Shown here: positions 26,591 through 34,334 of the stretch, piece by piece
Numbering within the stretch: the stretch's first letter is position 1
How the letters are laid out: the number at the start of each line of letters is the position of its first letter
Assembly: GCF_001854325.1 (NCBI RefSeq)
Contig: NZ_CP017754.1
Coordinates: 992,001-1,056,000, forward strand
Direction of reading: 5' to 3'
From: Cupriavidus malaysiensis
GTDB lineage: Bacteria > Pseudomonadota > Gammaproteobacteria > Burkholderiales > Burkholderiaceae
Length of the DNA stretch: 64,000 bases
Position numbers and translations under genes: made by a program
The notes under the pieces: model-generated
What the model was told of the DNA's origin: nothing
Database searches by the model: none
What the model saw: only the letters and a program-made list of their open reading frames with translations

Positions 26591-27043
26591 TTAATGCACC
26601 TGCATGCCCCGCATCGCGTGGATGCGCTCATGGTGTCGCTGCATGCCTTCGTACTGGCGCTGCACCACGTTGCGGATCGCCTCCGGCATATCGAGCTTCA
26701 GCGCGGAGCGGTATTCGCGGCGGGCGGCGGCCTCGCCGCGTTCGCATTGCTGCAGCACCACGTCGTCGTTGTTCGGCGCGATCACATGAAGGATTTCCAT
26801 CCAGCTGCGCAGCATCGTGCCGCCCATGGTGCCGCGATCACGCGGCGCGGCGCCGAGTGAAGTCACCAGCGCCTGCAGTTCGCTGACCGAGGTGCGGCAG
26901 GACTCGGCGGTCCCGCTCAGGACGGCGCGGATCTCCGCATCCTTCACTTCGCGCGCGCCCGCGCTGCAATTGAGCTCACCATCCTTGCCGACCTCGATCA
27001 GGTGGTTCAGAGTGGAAACCAGTTGGCCTTGCGCTTGATCCAT
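26591..27043 (-). CDS. PA2169-like four-helix-bundle protein (DUF2383 type)
   Basis: 150 residues from the ATG at 27043, which has a good ribosome site (ggag seven bases upstream); the in-frame ATG at 27088 would add 15 residues. The sequence is nearly all helical, with LVSTLNHLIEVGKDGELNCS at the start and QCERGEAAARREYRSAL in the middle, and ends in QRQYEGMQRHHERIHAMRGM. This pattern, with Glu and His at spaced positions, resembles the ferritin-like PA2169/DUF2383 family. Some members are linked to stress and to cell-envelope conditions; metal binding is possible but not shown. It is convergent with the MFS gene and divergent from the ParB-like gene at 27280. Confidence 0.75.
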   Translation of the reverse strand: MDQAQGQLVSTLNHLIEVGKDGELNCSAGAREVKDAEIRAVLSGTAESCRTSVSELQALVTSLGAAPRDRGTMGGTMLRSWMEILHVIAPNNDDVVLQQCERGEAAARREYRSALKLDMPEAIRNVVQRQYEGMQRHHERIHAMRGMQVH

Positions 27044-27279
27044 GGCAGTCTCCTTTGCTGTCACCGGATGACGCGATGCGCTGCGCACCCGGCGCCGGGG
27101 CGATGCCGGCGCGGCGGCGCTGGCTCGCGCGCCATCGTCAGCACCAGTATAGGCAGCGGGCCGGCGTTCGCGGCGGGGGCATATCGAGAGGGGCGGTGCG
27201 CCAGGGGCCTCGGCTGCCGCCCGCAGCGGGCGTTCGGGCCGGTGCTACCGAAATGCGCCAGCAAGCAAGGAGAAGCAAG

Positions 27280-27876
27280 ATGGCAAAGCTCCGCGAAGCC
27301 TTGATCCATGATCTGCATCCGACACAGATCACCGTCGGCATGATCGAGGTGCATGACAAGAAGAAGCATCTCGCTGCCTTGAGCGCGGCGGAGCAGAAGG
27401 CCTTCATGCAGGCCCATCCGATCCCGGCCGTGGTAGGCCCTGCCGGCAAGCTGTTCATCACCGATCACCACCATCTGGGACGCGCCGCGCTCGAAGCGGG
27501 CGTCACCAGCGGCTTTTTCACGGTGGAGGCGGACCTGTCCGACCATGCGATCGATGCATTCTGGGCCGAGATGAACAAGAACCTCTGGGTCCATCCGCTC
27601 GACCAGAACGGTGTGCGCCACTACTACGCGCAGATCCCGTCTCACCTCAGCAAGCTGGTCGACGATCCCTACCGCTCCCTGGCGGGTTATGTGCGCGACG
27701 CCGGCGGCTACGAGAAGACGCCGACGGCATTCGCGGAGTTCGTCTGGGCGGACTTTTTCCGGCGCGCCATCCCGGTGGAGGACGTCAGCACGGATTTCCA
27801 GCGGGCGGTGCAGGCAGGGATCGCCCTGGCCAAGGGCAGCCTGGCCTCCGGACTGCCGGGGTGCAAGACACGCTAG
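27280..27876 (+). CDS. Stand-alone ParB-like nuclease-fold protein
   Basis: 198 residues from the ATG at 27280, preceded by a strong ribosome site (aaggagaag). The N-terminus LHPTQITVGMIEVHDKKKHL followed by FITDHHHLGRAAL resembles the ParB/Srx N-terminal domain of the ParBc_2 family, where this block forms a nucleotide-binding loop. There is no helix-turn-helix or partner ParA gene nearby, so a role in chromosome partition is unlikely. The second half (SKLVDDPYRSLAGYVRDAGG, then EFVWADFFRR) is family-specific. A CTPase or nuclease activity is conceivable but untested. The upstream 236 bp also hold the promoter of the divergent DUF2383-like gene. Confidence 0.78.
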   Translation: MAKLREALIHDLHPTQITVGMIEVHDKKKHLAALSAAEQKAFMQAHPIPAVVGPAGKLFITDHHHLGRAALEAGVTSGFFTVEADLSDHAIDAFWAEMNKNLWVHPLDQNGVRHYYAQIPSHLSKLVDDPYRSLAGYVRDAGGYEKTPTAFAEFVWADFFRRAIPVEDVSTDFQRAVQAGIALAKGSLASGLPGCKTR

Positions 27877-27932
27877 GCAATCTGCCCGGACCTGCCGCAG
27901 GTCGCCGCGGCTGGCCTCGCGGCGGCGGGCTT

Positions 27933-27957
27933 GTTACAGAGTACATAGACAGTTACA
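27933..27957 (+). promoter_or_regulatory. gttaca direct repeats upstream of a small exported protein
   Basis: Two gttaca motifs at 27933-27938 and 27952-27957 flank a related gtacat at 27941 in an AT-richer pocket, about 100 bp before the start codon at 28057. Direct hexamers of this kind often bind OmpR-type regulators; the spacing (19 bp) is not diagnostic. Confidence 0.3.
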
Positions 27958-28056
27958 AAGCGAACCCGCGTGGCTGTCAGCGGGGCATTTCCGGCCCACG
28001 TTAGTTGGGGCATGCCGGGCGATCCGCGCCCGGCATCGACAAACCGGGAGTGCTTC

Positions 28057-28392
28057 ATGCAAACGCGCAAACTGATTGGTGGCCTGACTTTCGCCCTGCT
28101 CGCCGCCGGCCTGGCAGGCGGCGCCATGGCAAGCGAGAGCCAATGGGACAAGAACCATCCGCGCCGCGAAGAGGTGAACCAGCGGCTGGCCAACCAGAAC
28201 CAGCGCATCCACAAGGAAGTGCGGGAGGGCGAGATCTCGCACGCGCAGGCCGCCAGGCTGCATCGGGAAGATCATCAGATCCGCCAGGAAGAGCGTGTGA
28301 TGGCCAGCCACGACGGCGGCCACATCACGCGCGCCGACCAGCGCGCGCTCAACCAGCAGGAAAATGCCGTGAGCCGCCAGATCGGCAAGTGA
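28057..28392 (+). CDS. Small exported basic/helical protein
   Basis: 111 residues from the ATG at 28057. A signal peptide (MQTRKLIGGLTFALLAAGLA, ending GGAMA-SE) is followed by an 85-residue mature domain that is rich in His, Arg, Gln and Asn and predicted to be helical: HPRREEVNQRLANQNQRIHK, then EISHAQAARLHREDHQIRQE, then HITRADQRALNQQENAVSRQ. The repeated pattern NQR/HREDxxIRxEE suggests two helical hairpins. Similar small periplasmic proteins are frequent in Burkholderiaceae, sometimes metal- or stress-induced, but I know no assigned function. A strong terminator follows at 28463, so the gene is monocistronic. Confidence 0.8.
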   Translation: MQTRKLIGGLTFALLAAGLAGGAMASESQWDKNHPRREEVNQRLANQNQRIHKEVREGEISHAQAARLHREDHQIRQEERVMASHDGGHITRADQRALNQQENAVSRQIGK

Positions 28393-28462
28393 CGCGCCGC
28401 GGTCCGCCGGCCGGTGCCGGACGCCGGGCGCGCGGACCGGACCACGCGGATGGGAGAAGGGA

Positions 28463-28486
28463 AGAGGGGCTGCGGCCCCTCTTTTT
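28463..28486 (+). terminator. Rho-independent terminator
   Basis: Perfect 8-bp stem agaggggc / gcccctct with a tgcg loop followed by five T residues, 70 bp after the stop of the small exported protein gene. Confidence 0.9.
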
Positions 28487-28517
28487 GTATCCGGCTCAGG
28501 GCTGCTTGATGGCATGG

Positions 28518-28547
28518 GAGGCGGCGTGTGAGGCGGCGTGTGAGGCG
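28518..28547 (+). repeat. 12-bp tandem repeat before the diguanylate cyclase gene
   Basis: Two full units gaggcggcgtgt and a partial third (gaggcg) lie 130-160 bp upstream of the GGDEF gene. The unit size equals that of the repeat at 12067 but the sequence differs. Confidence 0.7.
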
Positions 28548-28678
28548 ATAGAGGGGGCGGCAGTGCCGGATGGTATGCTTGGCGCCACCCAATCCATGGC
28601 AGGGACGAGGCCGCCCGGGCCACACAGGCCGCCCGCAAGGCGGAAGGCATCGTCCGGCCATGCCGTCCCCGACCTCCC

Positions 28679-29827
28679 ATGCCGGAACTTAACCAGACGT
28701 TCACGCTGCCGCGCTGGCGCTTCACCCGCTGGCTGGTGAAGATCGACGCCGATGTCCCGGACGAGATCCGGCATGCCCTGATCGGCAGCCTGTTCGGCAC
28801 ACTCTCCATCTTCGTCGGCGGGGTCGTCAACACGCTGCTGGTGGCGGCCCTGATCGCCTGGCATCTCCAGCGTCCGCAGTTCTTCGCCTGGCTGGCACTC
28901 GAATGCCTGATCTGCGTCGCGCGTATCGGCGTGCTGCTGTCAGCCTCGCGCCGCGCACGCGCCGGCCGCTCGACGCATACCGATATCCATATCCTGCTCA
29001 GCCTGGCGTGGGCGTTCAGCGTCGGGCTGGGGACCTTCCTCAGTATCACCAGCGGCGACTGGCTGGCGGCCGCGCTGGCCTGCTTGTCCTCCGCCGCCAT
29101 GGTCGGCGGTATCTGTTTCCGTAATTTCGGCGCGCCGCGCATGGCCGGGCTGATGATCCTGCTGGCGCTCGGGCCCTGCTGCCTGGGCGCGGTGGTCGCG
29201 CGCGAGCCGCTGTTCCTGCTGACGCTGGTGCAGTTGCCCGTCTACGTGGCCAGCATGACCAGCGCGTCCTTTCGCTTGAACGCGATGGTGGTCGCCACCA
29301 TGCAGTCAGAGCGTGAAAATGCCTATCGCGCCCGCCACGACTCGCTGACCGGCCTGCTCAATCGTGCCAGCCTGCTGGCGGAGATCGGCGCCGCCATGCG
29401 GCGCGGCCGCGCGGTGGCGGTGCGGCCGGTGTTGCTGTATCTGGACCTCGACGGCTTCAAGGCGGTCAACGATGCCTACGGGCATGGCTGCGGCGATGAC
29501 CTGCTGGAGCAGGTGGCAGTGCGCATGCGCGCTGCCGTGCCTGCCGGCGCGCAGGTCTCGCGCATCGGCGGCGACGAGTTCGTGATCCTGCTCGCCGGCC
29601 ATGGTGACGATGGGGTGCGGGCGCTGGCAGGAAGGTTGCTGGTGGAGATCGGCGCGCCCTACCAGCTGCACGGTGGCGTGCAGGCGGTCATCGGCGTCAG
29701 CATCGGTATCGCGCCGGTGCCGGCCGATGGCCAGAGCGCGGATGCCGTGCTGAAGACCGCAGATCGCGCGCTATACACCGCCAAGGCGCGCGGCAAGGGG
29801 CGTTTCCACATGGCTGGCACGGCGTAG
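28679..29827 (+). CDS. Membrane-bound diguanylate cyclase (GGDEF)
   Basis: 382 residues. The N-terminal half (about 35-205) has five to six hydrophobic segments, so it is anchored in the inner membrane. The C-terminal GGDEF domain begins near RHDSLTGLLNRASLL and has YLDLDGFKAVNDAYGHGCGD and the intact active site RIGGDEFVILLAG, with GGDEF at 297-301. It makes cyclic di-GMP from two GTP. The inhibitory RxxD site normally five residues before GGDEF is replaced by a sequence without Arg/Asp (AGAQVS), so product feedback is probably weak. No EAL domain. It could set c-di-GMP levels for the adhesion and pilus genes further downstream, but nothing in the sequence proves this link. Confidence 0.92.
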   Translation: MPELNQTFTLPRWRFTRWLVKIDADVPDEIRHALIGSLFGTLSIFVGGVVNTLLVAALIAWHLQRPQFFAWLALECLICVARIGVLLSASRRARAGRSTHTDIHILLSLAWAFSVGLGTFLSITSGDWLAAALACLSSAAMVGGICFRNFGAPRMAGLMILLALGPCCLGAVVAREPLFLLTLVQLPVYVASMTSASFRLNAMVVATMQSERENAYRARHDSLTGLLNRASLLAEIGAAMRRGRAVAVRPVLLYLDLDGFKAVNDAYGHGCGDDLLEQVAVRMRAAVPAGAQVSRIGGDEFVILLAGHGDDGVRALAGRLLVEIGAPYQLHGGVQAVIGVSIGIAPVPADGQSADAVLKTADRALYTAKARGKGRFHMAGTA

Positions 29828-29983
29828 CGCCGCGCCTGGACACGCGAAGCCGGTCGGCCAGCCGCCATCCGCGGGCAGGAGAGACGGACTTCCCCTGTCC
29901 GGCCGAAGGAAGCGATCCAGCCAACTGCTGCGCTGTGCTAGGTCGTGGACCGCGCCAGTCCGGCGCACCGTGGGCGCATCAGG

Positions 29984-30877
29984 TCAAGGCTCGCCGAGCG
30001 GGGCGTAGGCGACGGCGCCGGAGCGCTGCCAGTTCCTATGGAGGTCGGGGTAGAGGCGCGCGGCCGAGACCAGGCTGTCGCGCAGGGCCTTGTCGTGCCT
30101 GGCCTCCTCGTCGAGTGCCGGTGCGGCGGCGCGGCGAGGATGACCAACCGTGGCCGGCCGGCTGCCTTGGGGCGCGGCGCGTGGTCGCTTGCTTGCCGGC
30201 AATGCCTTCGCACTCGCGTCCGCTTCCTTCGGCGCGGGCGGGGCTGCCTGCGCCGGCATGGCTTGCGTGGTGCCTTGCGGCGCGGGCGCTACCGCCGCCT
30301 TGGCGGAGGGCGATTTGTCGGAGGCCGCCGCCGGAGGCGGCTCGGCTCGCCCGGGCGAGGGCGTGGCGGCTTTGTCCGCATGAACTTCCGCTGCCGCAGC
30401 GCCGGCCGTGACAGGTGCCTGCGTTGGCGCGGGCGCTGGTGCTGGTGCTGGCGCGGACGCGGCCATGGCGGCGTCGGCCGTCGCCGTCTCCTGGGGCACA
30501 GCCAGCGTGACCGGGGCAGCAGGGATGCTGGCCGGTTCGGCCGTTGCCGCCGTTGCTGCCATTTCCCCGGTTGCCGCAGTTGCCGCCGTGCCGATTGCCG
30601 CCTCGGCCGCCGGGTGCTCCGTGTCCTGGTACCAGACCACGGCCCCGCCGAGGAGGGCAGCGGCGATCGCGGCAAGGGCGGCGAGCTTGCCATAGCGGAC
30701 CAGGGTACGCCGGCGCCGCTGGCTTCGCCTGTGCGCCTGCTGGCGGCGTGCCGACTCGTGTCTCGCTACCGCATCCGCGCGGATCGCGTTCAACGCTTGC
30801 GTGACCTCTTCCGCCGGCCCGTACGGCGGCGGCAGGGGCAAGGTGGAGAACAGCTGAGGAAAGGTGGTGGCGGACAC
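29984..30877 (-). CDS. Single-pass membrane protein with long Ala/Pro-rich periplasmic region
   Basis: 297 residues. A cytoplasmic N-terminus of about 60 residues contains a very basic stretch (HRRSQRRRRTLVRYGK) just before one transmembrane segment (about 65-84, LAALAAIAAALLGGAVVWY). The rest is a low-complexity Ala/Pro/Thr region including a PAPAPAPAP run, reminiscent of the spacer in TonB or of cell-wall-spanning anti-sigma-like proteins, and a short ordered C-terminus (EARHDKALRDSLVSAARLYP). I do not recognise a family. The topology suggests a link across the periplasm. It is convergent with the diguanylate cyclase gene. Confidence 0.65.
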   Translation of the reverse strand: MSATTFPQLFSTLPLPPPYGPAEEVTQALNAIRADAVARHESARRQQAHRRSQRRRRTLVRYGKLAALAAIAAALLGGAVVWYQDTEHPAAEAAIGTAATAATGEMAATAATAEPASIPAAPVTLAVPQETATADAAMAASAPAPAPAPAPTQAPVTAGAAAAEVHADKAATPSPGRAEPPPAAASDKSPSAKAAVAPAPQGTTQAMPAQAAPPAPKEADASAKALPASKRPRAAPQGSRPATVGHPRRAAAPALDEEARHDKALRDSLVSAARLYPDLHRNWQRSGAVAYAPLGEP

Positions 30878-31207
30878 TTGAGTCCCGGCTCCCGAAGCAG
30901 AGGTCCGCGCATCACTCGCACGGATCGGTCGATTTCAATGCAGGCCATGCTAGCAGCAGGTTCTGTCTATCCACCATGGGATTCGTCTGATTTTGCGGAG
31001 GCCAATATCTGCCATCCAACAGGCGGAGAGCCGGTCCGCGACCGGGGAGAGCGCGATGTCGAGCCCATGATTTCGTATCGGATTGCTCATCCGACTGCGC
31101 ATGCGATTGATGGAGCTACTTCCTACTAAAAATCAGAAAACGCTTAATCTGATGCAGGCGCATCTTCGCTAATTTGCACGGACGTCAACTTAGTGAACCG
31201 ATGCGCC
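30878..31207. promoter_or_regulatory. Intergenic region upstream of the metalloprotease gene
   Basis: 330 bp without a convincing gene. The part from about 30950 to 31190 is clearly AT-richer than its surroundings (for example around actaaaaatcagaaaacg at 31125-31142) and is the likely promoter region for the protease lipoprotein at 31208 and for the divergent membrane-protein gene. No exact promoter elements assigned. Confidence 0.4.
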
Positions 31208-33538
31208 ATGAACGTCCTCCCCTCCCCCAGGCGCGCCAGGCTGGCGCACCTCGCGATGGCCGCCGCGGCCTGTGTCATGCTGCATGGTTGTGGCGGTGGC
31301 GACGGCGGCTCCACCAGCACGCAGGCCGGCCCCGGCCCGGCTCCGGTCACGCCCGCGCCCGATGGCGGCGGCCGGCCGGATGTCGCAACGCTCGCCGTGC
31401 ACGACATCACGCCGCAGTCCGGCGTGCCCGGCACCAGCGTCACCATCAGCGGCGAAGGCTTTACCCGCAGCACCAGCCTGTCCTGGGGCGACAAGCCGCT
31501 CGACGGCGTGTTCCAGTCCGCCACGCAGATAACCTTCGTGCTGCCGTCCACGCATGCGGCGGCCGACACCAGCCGAGCGCTGACGTTGCGGCGCGAGGAT
31601 GGTGCCGAAGCGAGCGGGGCGCAGCCGCTCACCATCGAGGCCGTGCCCGAGCCGGTCGCGCTGAGCATCGCCTCGGCAAGTGTCGGCCAGCTGGTGCGTG
31701 TGCGCGGTGCCAACCTGCAGCTGGCCACGCGCATCGCCATCGGCGACCAGTCAGTGGCGGTCAGCGCCACCGCGGCCGACGGCACGTGGCTGGATTTCGT
31801 CGTACCGGCGCAGGCGGCGAGCGGCTCCGTCGTGGTGATCGATGCCAAGGACCGCCGCTTCGCGGTGGCGCCGCTGGAGGTAGGCGGCACGGGCCTGGCG
31901 GTGAAGATTTCGGACGTGCAGGTCGCGCAGGCCCAGCTGCACTCCGTCAGTGGCGCCGTGCCCAGCCGCTATCTGCGGCTGGTGCCGGGCAAGCCGTTGC
32001 TGGTGCGGGTGCGCCTGGAACCCGGCGACGGGGCGCAGACGATCGAGCCGGAGGTGCGCCTGACCGTACGCAACGATGCGCTCGGCACGCGCACCGTGGC
32101 CATGAAAGGCCCGCCGAAGCTGGGGGCGCAGGCCGTGGCCGAGGACGACCTGGCCGGCAGCTATACCTACGAGCTGCCGGGAGAGTGGGTGCAGCGAGGG
32201 CTGAGGCTCGACGTCGAGGCCAATGAGAAGCGCTTCCCGGGCGTCACCGCACGCTTTGCCTATGAGCCGCCTGCCGGCGTGCTAGGTGTCGGTACCTATA
32301 TCCGCCTGCACCTGGTGCCGATCCAACCCGATTCCGGCGAGACGGTCGACCTGGATCTCGACACCTTCCAGCGCAATGTGCGCGGGCTCTATCCGCTGTC
32401 GGAAGTGGAGTTCATCGTCGAGCCGCCGCTGAAGCAGCCTGGCACACGGCTGAACGACAGCGAGGCGTGGCTCGGGGCTGTCGGCGCCCTGCGCAAGGCC
32501 AGCGCGCCGACGGGGAGCGACTTCTATTTCGGCGTGCTGCCCTGCGATGGCTGCACCGGCCTGGGCTGGACGCCCGGCCGTACGGCGGTGGCCTCGCACC
32601 GCTGGTACGGCAGAAAAGACTACGCCACGGGCGGTGTGATGATGCATGAGTTGGGCCACAACTTCGGCCGCGAGCACAGCTTTGAAGATGCGGCCTTTCC
32701 TTACCACACTATTAGTGCCAATCGTCTCGGCGGTCCTTGGGTGATCAACCTGCTGCGCGACCGCGTCCTCTATGACCCGGCCGAGCAGTATGACGTGATG
32801 TCCTACAGCTATCCCAAGACCGTTTCGGACTACACGTATAGCGGCGCCTATGCCTACCTCGAAAAGGCGGCGCCACTGTCCCAGAAGCCTGCGGCGCGCG
32901 AAACACGGTCGGCAGACGCCAAGGATGCAGCGGCAAAATCCGCCGACGCGCTCTACATCGCTGGCAGTATCGGCAAGGATGGCGTGGCGGCCACGCTGTC
33001 GCCGCTGCTGCGCATGCCGATCGTGCCCGATACCGTGGCGCTCGCTCCGCAGGCGGTCGTGCAGCAGGGAGACCTCGTGGTGGAAATCGACGCGGCCGGC
33101 GGCCGCTTCCGCTATCCGGTGCACCCGGTCGGCCTGAGTCACGGCGAGGGGGCGGCAGCGCTTGCCTTCGAGCTGGCCGTGCCGCCCATCGAAGCCATCC
33201 GCTCGATCCGGGTCCTGCGCGATGGCAGCCCGCTGCTGACGCGCGACGCCACGCAAGGCGCGCCACGCCCGCTGATGGCCGCGCGGCCGGGGCCGGGGGC
33301 CACGTCTACCGACTGGGGCAGCTACCTGCTGCGCGACGGCAAGCTGACGCTGACCTGGGATGCGCGGCGCTGGCCCTGGCTCAGTGTGTGGCAGGACGGT
33401 GAGGGCGGCCTCAAGCCGCTCGCGGTGAGCCGCACCGGCGGCAGCCTGGAGGAAGCGCTGCGAGGGCAATCGGTGCGCGGCCTCGTCATCGGTCTGAGCG
33501 ACGGCCTCAACGGACGGCTCGAACGCATCACGCCGTAA
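31208..33538 (+). CDS. Putative surface lipoprotein metalloprotease with IPT/TIG domains (metzincin motif)
   Basis: 776 residues from the ATG at 31208; an in-frame GTG at 31193 would add five. A signal peptide with a lipobox (MLHG-C, Cys28) is followed by GGGDGG. Two IPT/TIG-like immunoglobulin folds follow (about 63-140, ITPQSGVPGTSVTISGEGF, and 145-225). The zinc site is HELGHNFGREH at 480-490, an HExxHxxGxxH metzincin motif, with a Met-turn YDVMSYSY at Met531. The C-terminal 200 residues look beta-rich. The closest architecture I know is StcE/M66-type or related secreted mucinase-like proteases, but assignment to a named family is not secure. It would act at the cell surface or in the periplasm. 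It lies directly upstream of the Tad pilus locus, separated by a hairpin. Confidence 0.82.
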   Translation: MNVLPSPRRARLAHLAMAAAACVMLHGCGGGDGGSTSTQAGPGPAPVTPAPDGGGRPDVATLAVHDITPQSGVPGTSVTISGEGFTRSTSLSWGDKPLDGVFQSATQITFVLPSTHAAADTSRALTLRREDGAEASGAQPLTIEAVPEPVALSIASASVGQLVRVRGANLQLATRIAIGDQSVAVSATAADGTWLDFVVPAQAASGSVVVIDAKDRRFAVAPLEVGGTGLAVKISDVQVAQAQLHSVSGAVPSRYLRLVPGKPLLVRVRLEPGDGAQTIEPEVRLTVRNDALGTRTVAMKGPPKLGAQAVAEDDLAGSYTYELPGEWVQRGLRLDVEANEKRFPGVTARFAYEPPAGVLGVGTYIRLHLVPIQPDSGETVDLDLDTFQRNVRGLYPLSEVEFIVEPPLKQPGTRLNDSEAWLGAVGALRKASAPTGSDFYFGVLPCDGCTGLGWTPGRTAVASHRWYGRKDYATGGVMMHELGHNFGREHSFEDAAFPYHTISANRLGGPWVINLLRDRVLYDPAEQYDVMSYSYPKTVSDYTYSGAYAYLEKAAPLSQKPAARETRSADAKDAAAKSADALYIAGSIGKDGVAATLSPLLRMPIVPDTVALAPQAVVQQGDLVVEIDAAGGRFRYPVHPVGLSHGEGAAALAFELAVPPIEAIRSIRVLRDGSPLLTRDATQGAPRPLMAARPGPGATSTDWGSYLLRDGKLTLTWDARRWPWLSVWQDGEGGLKPLAVSRTGGSLEEALRGQSVRGLVIGLSDGLNGRLERITP

Positions 33539-33580
33539 GGGCTCATGGCAGGGTCCACCACGGGCCCGCCATGGGTCCCA

Positions 33581-33614
33581 CATCAGGGTGTCGGCGCAGG
33601 CCGGCACCCTGATG
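33581..33614 (+). terminator. Hairpin after the metalloprotease gene
   Basis: Perfect 10-bp inverted repeat catcagggtg / caccctgatg with a 14-base GC-rich centre that can pair further. There is no T-run, so termination efficiency is uncertain. Confidence 0.55.
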
Positions 33615-34020
33615 CTCTGAATCACAGATTCGCGGACTGAGTCCGCCCTCAGTTCACCGATGGGCCGCGCAATGCGTCACCACGAGGGCTCGCAAGGCCC
33701 CAGCCTTCCCGCATATCGTCCCTCGCCTCGCACGACATCCCCGAAAGACTGAGTTCTTCCACGAACCCAAGACGCTGGACACCAGCGGTGGATCGCCCTC
33801 CAGCCGGCTTCTCGCTTGTGCAGGCGATATAGGGAAAGGCCCTCGAAGTTCATCGCTCGGTGCGGCAATGGCTCACACAATTCCTCCGAAATTCCGGACG
33901 CGTCTGATGTGCATCCCTTGTGCCGCTACCTAATATCGTGGTTGCAAACCGATAGCTTTTCCATCGGTGTCGCACAAGCGCTTTCCTGTTCATTCCTCCA
34001 ATAGTCCAAGCAAAAACATC
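33615..34020 (+). promoter_or_regulatory. Promoter region of the Tad-like pilus operon
   Basis: 406 bp with no convincing gene; short frames on both strands lack family features and ribosome sites. GC content falls toward the end (about 33920-34020). A short inverted repeat ccgat...atcgg flanks ttttcc at 33949-33967. The pilus operon promoter is expected here because transcription of the upstream protease gene probably ends at 33614. Confidence 0.4.
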
Positions 34021-34317
34021 ATGAAACCACTGCGCAATATCACCTTGAAGAGCCTGAAGCAGCAGAAGGGCCAGGGCATGACCGAGTACATCATCATCGT
34101 CGCGCTGATCGCCGTGTCGGCGATCGGCGTGTACTCGCTGTTCGGCCAGACGATCCGTAACCAGACTGCGGGCCTGACCAAGGAAATGTCCGGTCAGAGC
34201 GGCGCGGGCGAGATCAGCCAGGCGAAGGCAAACGCAGGCAAGGCTGCGACGAACGCCGAAAAGACGAAGAACCTGGGCAACTACGACCTCGACAACAACG
34301 TGGGCGGCGGCAAGTAA
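34021..34317 (+). CDS. Flp-type (type IVb) major pilin candidate
   Basis: 98 residues from the ATG at 34021. The leader is short and basic (MKPLRNITLKSLKQQKG) and is followed by the prepilin cleavage and assembly motif G17^QGMTEY, with Glu at position 5 and Tyr at position 6 of the mature protein, then a hydrophobic helix (IIIVALIAVSAIGVYSLFG). This is the Flp/type IVb pattern. At 81 residues mature it is longer than classical Flp (about 50-60) because of a polar, Lys/Asn/Gly-rich tail (QAKANAGKAATNAEKTKNLG). It is the first gene of the cluster and probably the main structural subunit. The peptidase that would cut it is not encoded here. The next gene starts 17 bp downstream. Confidence 0.85.
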   Translation: MKPLRNITLKSLKQQKGQGMTEYIIIVALIAVSAIGVYSLFGQTIRNQTAGLTKEMSGQSGAGEISQAKANAGKAATNAEKTKNLGNYDLDNNVGGGK

Positions 34318-34334
34318 GCCAAGCAATCGCTCAT

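Noticed and set aside
27280..27876. Considered as a plasmid or chromosome partition gene
   Set aside because: No ParA, no parS-like sites, no helix-turn-helix; the ParBc_2-like family is found alone in many chromosomes.
28518..28547. Short tandem repeat considered as a CRISPR start
   Set aside because: Units are only 12 bp, directly adjacent and without spacers.
33677..34004. Short overlapping frames upstream of the Flp-type pilin
   Set aside because: Under 70 residues, no ribosome sites and no family features; treated as promoter region.
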